Below are positions 1 to 11,606 of a stretch of 64,000 nt of DNA, in pieces. The stretch is from the NCBI GenBank assembly GCA_018873225.1, contig JAEILZ010000004.1, positions 1,178,001 to 1,242,000 on the forward strand, written 5' to 3'. The first letter of the stretch is position 1. The number at the start of each line of letters is the position of its first letter. The position numbers and the translations under genes are program-made. Under the pieces are notes generated by a model, which made no database searches, had not been told where the DNA came from, and was given only the letters and a program-made list of their open reading frames with translations. The DNA is from [Phialemoniopsis] sp. UDSM-2020 (Eukaryota; Ascomycota; Sordariomycetes; Thyridiales; Thyridiaceae).

Positions 1-312
1 TCTGGGCAATTAGAATACGCCGCAATCTCCCCTTGAGCGAGCTAGGGAAGCAGGGACCAAAGACCAATTCCTGTTCCTGTCAGGGCTCCAGAAATTTCAA
101 GCAATCGGCTCGTCAGTGTTTACTTAAACAATTGCTCCTGCATCATCCACCCTGACTTTTACCATTCATTTGGTAGAGGCGCCCAATCGTCCACTCCTTT
201 GCTTTAGACCCTCCTTTCTTCTTGGTTGGGACTTGATCCGGTACCTTGGATCATCCTCTTATTCTTGTCTCTCGGGTTTTCAACTCTTTCGGTTTCCATA
301 TTAGCTACCACC
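1..312. other. 5' flank of ERG2
   Basis: No gene is seen here. The stretch probably holds promoter and leader of the ERG2 gene that starts at 313. It has pyrimidine-rich tracts (about 200-240) close to the start codon, as is usual for fungal leaders. I found no convincing sterol regulatory motif. Confidence 0.5.
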
Positions 313-1088
313 ATGGCTCCCGGAAAGGGATCCCGTGCCTCCTCGGGCGGCATGGGCGGCTGGTTCAAGCTCATCGCCATCATCCTCGGCGTGCTGACCC
401 CGATCTGCTACCTCATCGACCAGAACCTCGACAAGTTCTACATCTTTGACACAGACAACCTGCACGACGTCGCCAAGCGCGCCATCGCGGCGCACGGCAA
501 CGACACCCAGAGCGTCGTTCACTTCATCCTCAAGGAGCTGCAGGAGAACCCCAAGACGGCCCCCTACGTCAACGAGAACATCGACAATGAGTACTTCTTC
601 AACAACGCCGGCGGTGCCATGGGCGGTATGACCATCATCCACGCCAGTAAGTTGCCAATTGAAGCTGCTCCATCCTGCACTCTTGACGCAGAATAAGCTA
701 ACACAAGCAACCCATCTTCCCAGGCATCACCGAGTACCTCATCATCTTTGGCACCGCCGTCGGCACCGAGGGCCACTCGGGCCGGCACACGGCCGACGAC
801 TACTTCCACATCCTACGCGGCGAGCAGTGGGCCTACGTGCCCGGCCAGTTCGAGCGCGAGGTCTACCACCAGGGCGACGTGCACCTGATGCCCCGCGGCG
901 TCATCAAGCAGTACCGCATGCCCGAGCTGTGCTTCGCCCTCGAGTACGCCCGCGGCTGGATCCCGCCCATGATGTTCTTTGGCTACGCCGACCTCTTCAC
1001 CAGCGTGCTCGACCTGCCGACCGCCTGGTACACGGCGTTCTACACGGGCCGCCAGATGATTGGCAACCTGCTCATTGGCAAGTTCTAA
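313..1088 (+). CDS. ERG2: C-8 sterol isomerase ERG2
   Basis: Delta8-to-delta7 sterol isomerase of the ergosterol pathway, an ER membrane protein. Two exons, 313-646 and 724-1088, with a 77-nt GT..AG intron, give 232 residues, the usual size of fungal ERG2. The ATG at 313 has a strong CCACC context; codons in frame upstream do not offer a better ATG. A hydrophobic N-terminal anchor (about residues 14-31) is followed by the conserved ERG2/sigma-1-receptor fold, including [20 protein letters not shown] just after the intron, the region that contains the acidic and histidine residues needed for isomerisation, and the [15 protein letters not shown] segment. It is intact and shows no oddity. The identification is firm because the protein is conserved over its full length. 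Confidence 0.95.
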
Positions 1089-1804
1089 GTAGATCATATT
1101 GGTGGATGGGCCCTTCAGAGTCTTCCACCGGGGACGTCTGGGGGATCATGACCTCCGATTCTAGAGAATCAATAGAGTTACGATCATAGCACGGTTGTGG
1201 ATTGAGACGAGAAAAGCAATAGACTGATGGCGCTCCGGGGCAAGATGTTCTGGCCTTTGGAATCCATAGACAACCGCCGTGTAATCAATAATACGCATAT
1301 TTACAAATTCCCATGTCAAAATGACTGGCCGGTTCGACTCTGTGTGTCAGTTATCAAACACATACTCTGTTGTCCCGCGTGGCTGTCTCGTGGCAAGGGA
1401 AAATCCAGTTCTTGTCTCAACACTTAACTTCGTCAGCAAAATGGTCCCACAAGCTCGAGCTCCAACTCTTGTACACGACATGGCTCAAGCAAACAAATGT
1501 CAGTCCCTCCCGGCCCCTGTCACGGCCAATGCAAGTAAAGATGCGGAGTACCTCTGAGCTCACGGATGCTTTGGTGGGGTGAGTGACGCTACCCTTCTCC
1601 ATACTACGTGCTTTTTTTGTGGGTTGATTTTGACTGACTCACCTATGAGTAGGGTTGTGACTGTTAGTTATCCAATTGACGGCGCCGCCGGCTTCGGATC
1701 CAGCTATGCCAACCCGAGATTTTTTTGGTCGGCTTCAACCGTGATCAACTCTCACGACATATTGCCCAATTGAGGTTCCCAAACAGCCTCAGAACTCATA
1801 CGAA
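1089..1804. other. ERG2-LYS2 intergenic region
   Basis: A 716-bp spacer holding the 3' end of ERG2 and the promoter of LYS2. Short open frames exist, but none resembles the N-terminal domain of longer Lys2 proteins and none joins in frame to LYS2. The in-frame TGA near 1742 closes the LYS2 frame upstream of its ATG. A Gcn4/CPC1-type site lies at 1635-1641. Confidence 0.5.
1635..1641 (+). promoter_or_regulatory. TGACTCA site (Gcn4/CPC1 type) upstream of LYS2
   Basis: Perfect TGACTCA, 164 bp upstream of the LYS2 start codon. This is the core binding site of the bZIP activators Gcn4/CPC1/CpcA, which raise amino acid biosynthetic genes on amino acid starvation. The position fits LYS2 control, but a single 7-mer can occur by chance. 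Confidence 0.45.
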
Positions 1805-4800
1805 ATGTCGCAGAGTCAATCCGGCAGTCCTCTGCCCGATCCGACGGCCGACTTGGACTGGAGCGGCTATCAAGGAGGTGAATACATGATCCCAATGTCT
1901 TGAAGCTAATAAGGTGACTGAGACTGACCCCGCCACTTATCACAGCTATCCACGAGATCTTCAATCGCAATGCTCAGGCTCACCCTGACAGACTCTGTGT
2001 CGTTGAGACCAAGGGGCCCAGGACTCCTGAGCGTTCTTTTACTTACAAGCAGATAAATGAGTCCTCCAACCAGTTGGCTCACTACTTCATCGCCAAGGGC
2101 TGCGAGCTTGGCGATGTGGTCATGATCTACGCTCACAGAGGTGTTGACCTGGTGGTCGCCTATATGGGCGCTCTCAAGGCCGGCGCAACAGTCAGTGTGC
2201 TGGACCCGCTGTACCCTCATGACCGCCAGAACGTCTTGCTCGAGGTTGCGAACCCGAAGTTCCTCGTCCAGATTCAGAAGGCTTCCGAAGAGGCTGGCCC
2301 GCTGGGCGAGTCTGTTGCCAAGTTCATCGCCAACTCCCTCAAGATCAAGGCTTCTGTCCCGGCGCTCAAGCTTCATGATGACGGAAAGGTTACCGGAGGA
2401 GTGGTTGACGGCCAGGACTGTCTCCAGCCCCATGAGTCACTCAAGAGCCAGTTCCCGGATGTCCTGGTCGGTCCGGACTCAAATCCCACCCTCTCTTTCA
2501 CCAGTGGTTCCGAGGGTAAACCCAAGGGAGTCTTGGGACGGCACTTCTCCCTGGTCTACTACTTCCCCTGGATGAAGGAGCGGTTCGGCCTCTCTGAGAA
2601 CGACAGGTTCACCATGCTGTCGGGTATCGCACACGACCCCATTCAGCGCGATATCTTTACGCCCTTGTTCCTCGGCGCGCAGATCGTGGTGCCCCATCGC
2701 GACAGCATTGCTCACGAGCTACTTGCTGAGTGGATGCGGGAGAACCGCGCCACCGTCACACATCTCACGCCCGCCATGGGACAGATTTTGGTCGGCGGTG
2801 CCTCAGCACAGTTCCCTTCGCTGCACCACGCCTTCTTCGTCGGTGATCTGTTGACCAAGAAGGATAGCAGGAGGTTGCAGGAGCTGGCACCGAATGCCCA
2901 TATCGTCAACATGTACGGCACCACCGAGACGAGTCGTGCTGTGTCGTACTTCGAGATCCCCAGCAAGAGCCAACAGCCCGAGTACCTTGACGACCTGCCG
3001 GATATCATTCCCGTCGGTCAAGGCATGTACAATGTCCAGCTCTTGGTCGTCGACCGTGACGACAAGAACAAGATCTGCAAGGTCGGCGAGCAGGGCGAAC
3101 TGTTCCTCCGAGCTGGCGGTCTTGCGGAGGGATACCTCGGAGACGACGAGCGCACCAAGGACCTCAACAACACCAAGTTCCTCACCAACTGGTTCGTGGA
3201 CCCCCAGAAGTGGGTTGCGGAGTACGAGCAAACCGCTGCAGCAAACCCCAAGCCGTGGATGAAGCTCTTCAAGGGCCCCCGGGACCGCATCTACCGAACG
3301 GGCGATCTCGGCCGGTTCCGCCCCGATGGTACGGTGGAGTGCACTGGTCGTGTCGACAACCAGGTCAAGATCCGTGGTTTCAGAATCGAGTTGGGTGAGA
3401 TCGACACGTATCTCTCGCAGCACCCTTTCATCCGCGAGAACGTCACCATGGTCAGGAGAGATAAGGACGAGGAGCCGACGCTGGTCAGCTACATCGTCCC
3501 GGAGGCCAAGCGATGGCTGGAGCACACCGCTCAAGACAGCAGCGCGCTTCTTGAGACCCCCATGGAGCAAGACTCACTAGCCACTATGCTCAAGAGGTTC
3601 CGTTCGCTGTCGGAAGACTGCAAGAATTTCCTCAAGACCAAGTTGGCGCACTACGCGATCCCCACAATGTTCATCCCGCTTGCTCGTATGCCCCTGAGTA
3701 AGTCTTTTCCGCTGGCACTTCAATTTCTAGAGCGACACTGACATGTACTAGACCCCAATGGCAAGATTGACAAGCCTGCACTTCCCTTCCCCAGCAAGAC
3801 CGATCTCGCATTCCTCAACCGGAGGAGCTCGCGCACTTCATCAGCTGTGGCCACGCTTACCGAGACCCAGCAGAAGGTCGCCAAGATCTGGGCCGAGGTT
3901 CTGCCCAACATCACCGCCAGGATGCTCACGCCCAAGTCCAACTTCTTCGAGGAAGGCGGCCACTCCATTCTCGCGCAGCAGATGTTCTTCAAGGTCCGGA
4001 GCGAGTGGAAGGAGATTGACGTGCCGATGAGCACGATCTTCCAGTCTCAGACCCTGGAAGCTTTCTCTACAGAGATCGAGAACGCACAAGATCCTACCGG
4101 TCTGCGTCTCGATTACAACCCCGACGGTACCCCTGCCAGCGACGAGGCCTATTCAGCAGATGCCCGAGACCTTGTCCAACAACTACCCAAATCCATCCCC
4201 AAGTCGAGCAGTTCTGTGCCTACTAGCGAATTCACGGCGTTCCTCACTGGAGCCACTGGTTTCCTTGGCTCGTACATTCTCCGCACCCTTCTGCAGACGA
4301 ACAAGGACATCCGCGTCATTGCCCATGTGCGATGCAAGGATGCTGCGTCGGGTCTGCAGCGCCTGAAGACTATCGCCCAAGCCTACGGCCTTTGGGATCA
4401 GAGCTGGGATGGTCGCGTGGACGTTGTCCCCGGTGACATCGCCAAGCCGCAGCTCGGCATGTCGTCGGAGAACTGGGAGCGCGTCGCCAAGGAGGTCGAC
4501 CTGATCATCCACAACGGCGCGCAGGTCAACTGGATGTTGCCGTACTCGAGCCTGCGCGCTGCCAACGTGCTCAGCACGATGGAGTGCATCGCGCTCTGCA
4601 GCAGCGGCAAGCCCAAGCGCTTCACGTTCATCTCTTCCACGTCGACCCTCGACACGCAGTACTTTGTCGAGCTCTCGCAGAAGAGCATCGCCGCCGGCGG
4701 CCGCGGCGTGTCCGAGGAGGACGACCTCGAGGGCAGCCGTAAGGGGCTGGGTACCGGTTACGGCCAGTCCAAGTGGGCCAGCGAGTACATCACCCGCGAG

Positions 4801-5490
4801 GCCGGCCGCCGTGGTCTCGTCGGCGTCGTCATCCGTCCTGGCTACATCACGGGTGATCCCGTCTCTGGCCTATCTATCACCGATGACTTCCTTCTGCGTT
4901 TCTGGAAGGGCTGCCTGCAGGTCAAGGCCCGCCCAGACATCCCCCAGAACACCGTCAACCAGGTCCCCGTCACCCACGTGAGCAGGATTGTCGTCGCCGC
5001 GGCGCTCAGTCCGCCCGCCGAGCCCCTCGGCGTCGTGCAGGTCACGAGCCACCCGCGCCTGAAGACAAACGAGTACCTAGGCGCCCTCGAGGAGTTCGGG
5101 TACGAGGTCCCCCTCGTGTCGTACAAGGACTGGTGCGCCCTGCTGCGCGACTACGTCGCCGACGAGTCCAACACCGGGCCGGAGAAGGAGCTCGCGCTTC
5201 TCCCGCTGTTCCACTTTGTCGTCGGGAATCTGCCTGCCGACTCGCTGGCGCCCGAGCTCGACGACGCCAACGCCGACAAGGCGCTGCGCGCGCTGGGCTT
5301 TGACCGCTCGGCGCTGTCCGATGCGGCTGTCACGCGGGATGCCGTGGGCCACTACTTGGCTTTCCTGACGGCGACTGGGTTCCTGCCCAAGCCTGAGAAG
5401 GCGGGCGCCAGGGCGATCCCGGAAAACACTTTTGATATCAAGGCTCTTGAGGCGTTGGATGGTGCTAGTGCTAGGGGGAGTCGGTCTTGA
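1805..5490 (+). CDS. LYS2: L-2-aminoadipate reductase (large subunit), Lys2
   Basis: ATP- and NADPH-dependent reduction of alpha-aminoadipate to its semialdehyde in fungal lysine synthesis. Exons 1805-1877, 1946-3697 and 3752-5490 give 1187 residues. Order of domains: adenylation domain (about 25-560; FTSGSEGKPKGVLGRH from residue 209, YRTGDLGRF, QVKIRGFRIELGEID), carrier domain with GGHS and the phosphopantetheine serine at 680, then a short-chain-dehydrogenase-like reductase domain with GATGFLG at 775 and YGQSK with Tyr945 and Lys949. The carrier needs a phosphopantetheinyl transferase (Lys5 type), not seen in this window. The protein begins almost directly at the LPDPTADLDW motif, so the roughly 270-residue N-terminal region that precedes this motif in yeast Lys2 is missing. 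A TGACTCA site lies in the promoter. Confidence 0.96.
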
Positions 5491-6038
5491 GGCTGCTGAA
5501 GACGATCGTGGGAGGTTTTGGAAAATAGGAGAGCGGTGATGGTTTGGGTAGACAAAATGGGTAGAGCAATATTCATCCTCTTGGATATCAAAATCGAAGA
5601 TCTTTGTATGCAATTTACACTGCTTTGATAAACATCTACATGCCAGGAGCCAAGATCCAATGAATTCAGCTGAGGTGATACGAAGCAAGTTGCTCCTTCC
5701 ACCATTGGTTCAGCCTTGCTGCAAGAAGGACCGCAATAAACAACGTCTCGTTCTCATCGGGCAAAGGAAGAAATAAACGATTTCAGCCGAGGGTTACAGC
5801 AGCATTGAGCTGCATGGCCCCCAAGAAGCATACATAAGGTTGGACCCGTGCCCTGACCCCTCCATCCCGAGCTTTGGTAATCTTTGCGCAAAATCACACT
5901 CAAGGCGATCTCCCAGTCAGCAGATGCACGTGTGGTCTCACGGCCTCGTACCAAGGGTGTAAAAGGCAGTCAAGCTTCACTTCACTAGCCAAGCGAGGCT
6001 CGGGTGGACAGCATCTTCCCATTTAAGCATCCGACGTG
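5491..6038. other. LYS2-NLR intergenic region
   Basis: 548 bp with the LYS2 3' end and the upstream region of the NLR gene. No further gene or repeat is evident. Confidence 0.5.
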
Positions 6039-9000
6039 ATGCGGAAGCTTCGCGGCTTGGTGCAGCGACATGTTCCCACGGTCCCGGCGCCCCTCGAGGG
6101 TCTGGGCCTCGCCGCCCCTTCTTTCCCCGAGGGACTCAAGCTACTTCATGACTGTCCGCAGGCCGTAGTTGACATCTGCTTCATCCATGGCCTGACCGGC
6201 GACCGCGACAAGACCTGGACGGCAACGGGCCAGTTGAAACCCTGGCCAAACACCCTCCTCCCGTCAAAGCTCGATAGCACTCGGATTCTCACGTATGGCT
6301 ATGATGCATACGTTGTAGGCAAGGGAGAGGCCACCACCAATCGACTGATCGACCATGCGACAAACCTGCTTCATGACCTGGCTGCGGATAGGGCTGAAAC
6401 GCCCTCTCGCCCGCTTATCCTTGTGGCCCACGGCCTAGGCGGCCTTGTCTGCAAAGAGGCGCTTTTGCACGCGAGGAATAACCCAGGGCATCACCTGCGC
6501 GAGGTGTTTACCTCTACAAAGGGTATCATGTTCATGGGTACTCCCCACAAGGGCTCGTGGATGGCTGAATGGGCTAGGATACCAGCGTCTGCCATCGGCC
6601 TAGTCAAATCATCCAATGTGTCTTTGCTGGAAATTCTTCAGACGAACAATCAGTATCTCGAGTCGATACAAATCAGGTTTCTGGCCATGCTACGAGAGCT
6701 GCGCGAAACTGGACGACAGTTTGAGGTGGCTTGCTTCTTTGAAGGGCTACCTCTGCCCGGGGTCGGGACGGTGGTGACGAAGCAATCTGCCATTCTCGAA
6801 GGCTATGATCCTTTATCGATTCATGCCGATCATAGAGGCATGGTCAGGTTTTCTTCGGCAGAGGACAATGGCTTCAAGCGGGTTCTTGGAGAGCTTGTCA
6901 GGTGGAGAAACCAAATCAGTAAATCGGCCTTGACCATCTAATGCTGCCATGGTGTTAATTGCATCCCAGTTCGTTCTTCGACTACAGCAGAAGTACCGCA
7001 GCTGCCAAGAGATGTTCAAGAATGTCTTGAAACGCTCGCCTTTCCACAACTCTACGATCGGGCTGAGGACATTGACGATGCGATCGAAGGGACTTGCGAG
7101 TGGCTTACACATCACGAAGTATACCAGAGCTGGGCATCTGGGCGTGGCGGTCTACTCTGGATAAAGGGGAAAGCTGGGTCTGGGAAGTCGACATTACTGA
7201 AATATGCTCTCCAGAGACACTTGGCTGCTCTGGGAAGGGACTCTCATGACCTCACCATCTCTTTCTTCTTCCACGGCCAAGGAGACGAACTTCAAAAGAC
7301 TCCATTGGGCTTTTTTCGATCCGTCCTTCACCAGGCTCTCAGTAACGTACCTTCGGCGTTGGGTGAGTTAGTTGAAGAGTCCAGCCAAAAGTTCGAGAAG
7401 ATGGGCGACTGGAGATGGCATGAAAAAGAGCTACAGCGGTTCTTCGAGTCTGCACTTCCACGCATCCTTGCGGATCGCCAATTGTGGCTCTTTGTCGATG
7501 CGTTGGACGAATGTGGTGAGGATAATGCCGTCCTTCTTCGCGAGTGGTTCCAGAGGCTCGTAGGGACAATACCTTCTACCGGGAAAGCACCCTACATATG
7601 CGTCACCTGTCGTCATCATCCGACACTAGGACGCGCTTCCAAACTGGAAGTGTGTACGGAGGAAAACAATGCGCACGATATCGCTGCCTATGTACAACAA
7701 GCCCAGTTCCAGGTTTATCGGGATCTAGCAACATCTTCACTACCAGATCTGATTGTAACACGTTCGTCTGGCAGTTTCATGTGGGCGCGGCTCGTGATAG
7801 CAAGAGTTCTGGAATTCAGGCGGCGAGGAGAAGGGGTGCATCGAATAATAATAGAGATCGTTTCCACCCCTCCGCAGCTATACGAGCTATACCACAAGCT
7901 TTCACGGGGAATGGCGGGCAATCCAGCTGCCCTGAAGCTAATCCAATGGGTTTGCTTTGCCACAAGACCGCTATCGCTCGACGAACTGGTATGGGCGATG
8001 GCCATTGAACCCAACAAGCCGATTCGGTCACTATCGGAGTATCGAAACCGAGAAGAATTCCCACGGGATAGAGAGCAGTTCATGAAGAGAGTCCATGCTC
8101 TTAGCTGCGGCCTTGTTGAAGTAAAGTCAAGTGATAAGTACTCCGATCAATGTTTCGCCGAGGAAAGCGACGAGCCTGAAGATGAGGCTTTTACTTCTTT
8201 TATCAACGGGAGGATATCATTGGAACCCAGCGTCGTTCAATTCATTCACCAATCCGTCAAGGACTACTTTATCAGCAACGGGCTCCGGAACTTAGATGGC
8301 GAGCCAACATCAGAAGATGCTGTTCTTGCACACTCGCAGATTTCCAGGACCTGCATCCACTACATGGCTGCAGAAGAGATCAGACACTCTGGCTGGTTTC
8401 GTGATTGGGGTTATTGTGACGAACAATTCCACTATTACAACTACCACGGCTTGTTAGACGTCGAGTTTCCCTTTCTCAGATATGCTGTGCTCTCTTGGGA
8501 GGCGCATATGAGACAAAGTGACACCGAAAGTCGACAAGATGAACTTCTCGAGGTGCTCGATTGGCCATCAAACTCGATTGTTGAACTATGGACGCGAATC
8601 CTGCGGAAGTTTTCTCGCAACAAATTGTCACAGGGGGCCACACTTGTGCATGTGGCATCGACATATAACCTTGCCGGGCTTTTGAAGGCCATCATAAGGC
8701 GGACCCGGGCAGGCCAAGAGATCCCACATATCGATTCAAGAGATGATTTCAACCAGACACCGCTGTCTTACGCAGCCGAGCATGGAAAAAAGGATGTGGT
8801 TCGATTACTACTTGACACTGGCCAGGTCGAAGTCGACCATAGGGATGAATACGGGAGCACTCCGCTTTCGTTAGCTGCAGAGAGTGGGCATTCAGAGGTG
8901 GTCCGATTGTTGCTCGACACAGGACAGGTCAGAGCCGACTCGAGGAACAAATCTGGCCGCACTCCGCTATCCATGGCTGCCGAGAAGGGGTGGCCGCACG

Positions 9001-9284
9001 TGGCCCGGTTGCTGATTAGACTCGAAGGGGTTGAAGTCAACTCAAAAGATGAAGATGAACGGGCACCCCTCTCGTATGCTGCTGAAAACGGCAATGAAGA
9101 TGTGGTCAGGCTCCTGCTTGAGAACGGCCACATAGAAGTCGACTCGAGGGATAAACATGGCCGCAGTCCGCTATGGTACGCCACCAGATCTGGGTACAAG
9201 GGCACGGTCAATCTGTTGCTTGACACAGGTCGTTGTCGACACAATGGATCAAGTACGACAAAGGTGCCACGGCCGAGGCAGTAG
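6039..9284 (+). CDS. NLR-type protein: esterase-like, NACHT, ankyrin repeats
   Basis: Member of the fungal NLR (STAND) family, some of which act in vegetative incompatibility and innate immunity. Two exons, 6039-6918 and 6970-9284 (51-nt intron), give 1064 residues; the splice restores the frame leading into the Walker A motif. The N-terminal part (about 30-290) is an alpha/beta-hydrolase of the SesB/DUF676 kind (VDICFIHGLTGDRDKTW, FMGTPHKGSWMAEWA). At the nucleophile elbow it reads AHGLGG, with Gly132 where serine is expected. The NACHT ATPase has Walker A GKAGSGKST (360-368, Lys366) and Walker B LFVDALDEC (about 467-475). Five ankyrin-like repeats start near 885, and the last breaks off into an unrelated tail. 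Family membership is clear; the function is inferred from the family only. Confidence 0.85.
8746..9222 (+). repeat. Tandem ankyrin repeats inside the NLR gene
   Basis: Five consecutive units of 33-34 codons, each following TPLSxAAExGxxxVVRLLLDTG. Units one, two and four are very alike in protein and share short nucleotide stretches (for example GACACTGGCCAGGT and GACACAGGACAGGT), which suggests recent duplication. The fifth unit loses the pattern near 9225-9235. Confidence 0.8.
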
Positions 9285-11606
9285 CGGGCGAAGCCCCAAG
9301 AAATGATGGGCGCTCTGGAGCAATAGAGCCTCATGAAAGCGTACCTACGGGAGATTTGACATTGTCCTCTCAGTAGCGCGGCAATATGTACTGCGTATGA
9401 TCAGGACAAGGGCATTGGATCTATGAATGATGACTATTTGTGGTTTTTGAATGTTTGCTTGATTACCTGGCAAACCGACCGGCGCTGTATCCGTCTCACG
9501 GGGCCATCTTTCCTCGAAACAACCCGCTACCATGGGTTGATCATAACGACAAGACGTTTTGCAGCTCGCCCTTTCTCACGTAGTTCTGCAGTTGGGCTCT
9601 TGCGATGCTTGGGTCACGGTCGAGGATGATGAAGCCGGCGAGTGACTGGGTGTGGTGTCGAACACCGAACCGAACCGTCGTCTCTCCACATTCCGACTCC
9701 GAACGCCAGCGGCGGACCGCCCTGCCAGATTAGGTAGTCGGCTGTACTACTGTGGATTCCAAGCCCCGTGCTTACCAACCCTATTGAGCATGATGGCGGC
9801 CGGCCGGTTCGGCACCGAAGCAGTGTGCTACGGAGTAGGAGTTCAGCACCTTAGTCTCCGCGTCATACATACGGGATGACGGACTACAGGTGATAGGTTG
9901 TCTTTGAGGGGAGTCATACCGCCTTTTTGAAGCAACAGCCGCAGTGTACGAGCGGGCCTGTCAGATTCCGGCACACCCTTCTGAAAGGGCAAGTCGTTGA
10001 CTGCGTGGAATGCCTGCAAGTCGAAACAAGTGGGATTGCCGACCGGCGAATTATTCTTTTTCCTAATCCAGGGCACGACTACGACGCTTTGGCTCCTGTC
10101 GGGCGTCAGGGCGAGGAACCCGGTCAAGGATGCCCTGAAACTCCCCGTAACAAATATACCTTGTAGTTGTTGGGGGCGCTAGAGGCTTCCATTTCAGGCA
10201 GGTAGCCAACCACATTTGGAGCTGATGTCCAGGCTGGATTGCTCATCTGCTGGCGGGATCACGAATCCGGGGAGAAAGATCTGGTGCCTGGATTTGACGC
10301 AATGAATCCAATGCTCTGGGATAGAAGCGAGCGGCGATAGGCTTCGTCCAAGGATGCACTTTGGTAAAAGACATCGTCTCGTGACAGCAGGTCCCAACTC
10401 CCCGAGGGCCCAAGGTGCCAACCCCAGCTCCCAAACCGCCCTCTCTCCACTAAAAATCCACTCACACCAGGGGATCACGAATGTCGGTGCCCACAAGCAC
10501 CGCGTGGCCGATGACCCCTCCCTGCCGATTCGTTTACAAGGGCATTTTCGTTAGTTCACGCGTATTACAGGGGGGAATTGATTGAATCTCGACCTGCCTG
10601 TAACCCCTCTGATCGGCGAGACTGTCCCGACTACAGTCATGATATGACTCGAACCAGCAAAACACAGTTGAGAGGAGCATCAGAAGGCAGCCTCGCAAAC
10701 GTAACATGACAGTCATTACATTGAAGCCTGTAAGGTCGTCTCAAGAGTCCACTTGTAATTGTGCATCTCTAGCGTAGATTGCCGGTCTTAAAACGCTCTT
10801 TAAATCCGCATAGAATGCTGCTAATATGGTGCCTAGACTAGGCAGTCAGTCAATTGTTTTGTTTCCCATCCATCAATTCTATAGGGTGTGGATGGGATGG
10901 GGAAACAAATCGCGGCAGCGCATTTGTCATCGATATTCTTTCTTCGCTGTCCGAGCCTAGGTAGCTAGCTACACCACCACTTCTTCTTCTTCCCTCTCTC
11001 AGCCCTGCTCGTTTAAATCCGAGTTTTTCTTTCTAATCGGATTCGGGTCTCCATCCAGCTAACACGCTAATGCCCTTGACGTTGGGGTCGTTGGAAAGCT
11101 TGTCTTGGGCCTGTCCAATCCCGGAGTATCGCTACCCTCCCAGCGCCTCCCAGTCTTTCCCACTCCTCGCCGGGCCGGACTTCATCTTGTCCGTTGCCCC
11201 CCATAATTATTTTATGAAAAAAGCTGTGCCAAATCAATCCGGCACCATTTTTAATACCCATTGGTCTGGTCTGGTCCCCGGCCTGCGTGACTGTGTCTGT
11301 GTGTGTGTGTGCATCGCATTGCATTGCGTCTACTTGTAACTGCTGTCGCCTCCCCCTTCTGCCTTGTCGACCTTTTTCTACTACTTCTCCAACCCCTCAT
11401 CAGTCTTTTTCGAGTTTCTTGTCTCTTGTTCTTCGAGAGACACAAGGCTTCCCATGCATACAACAACGGTTCCGAGGTAGTCACTCACTCAGTCGGTCCC
11501 TCTGGTATCACAAGCGCGCCGTTTACACCAAAAACCTCCACCCAAATCCGACACGGCGCATTTCGTCCTCCACTTCCCACATCTTTGTCGCTGCTGATAT
11601 CGGACC
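9285..11606. other. Gene-free region between NLR and YOR1
   Basis: About 2.3 kb. Short open frames are present but show no family resemblance or good gene structure. An alternative frame after the NLR stop stays open to about 9375. The part from about 10.9 to 11.6 kb is pyrimidine-rich and is likely the YOR1 promoter and leader, with a (TG) run at 11298-11311. A hairpin lies at 10858-10909, and GCCTAG/CTAGGC arms flank a single base at 10831-10843. Confidence 0.45.
10858..10909. repeat. Inverted repeat / hairpin
   Basis: Perfect 10-bp arms TTTGTTTCCC (10858-10867) and GGGAAACAAA (10900-10909), extended inwards by ATCC/GGAT with small bulges. The element lies about 700 bp upstream of the ABC transporter gene. 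It could be a transcript hairpin or a protein binding site. Confidence 0.5.

Noticed and set aside
1320..1350. GGTTCGACTC resembling a tRNA B-box
   Set aside because: No A-box, no acceptor stem and no anticodon arm around it. Similar single B-box-like matches near 17265 and 25700 also fail.
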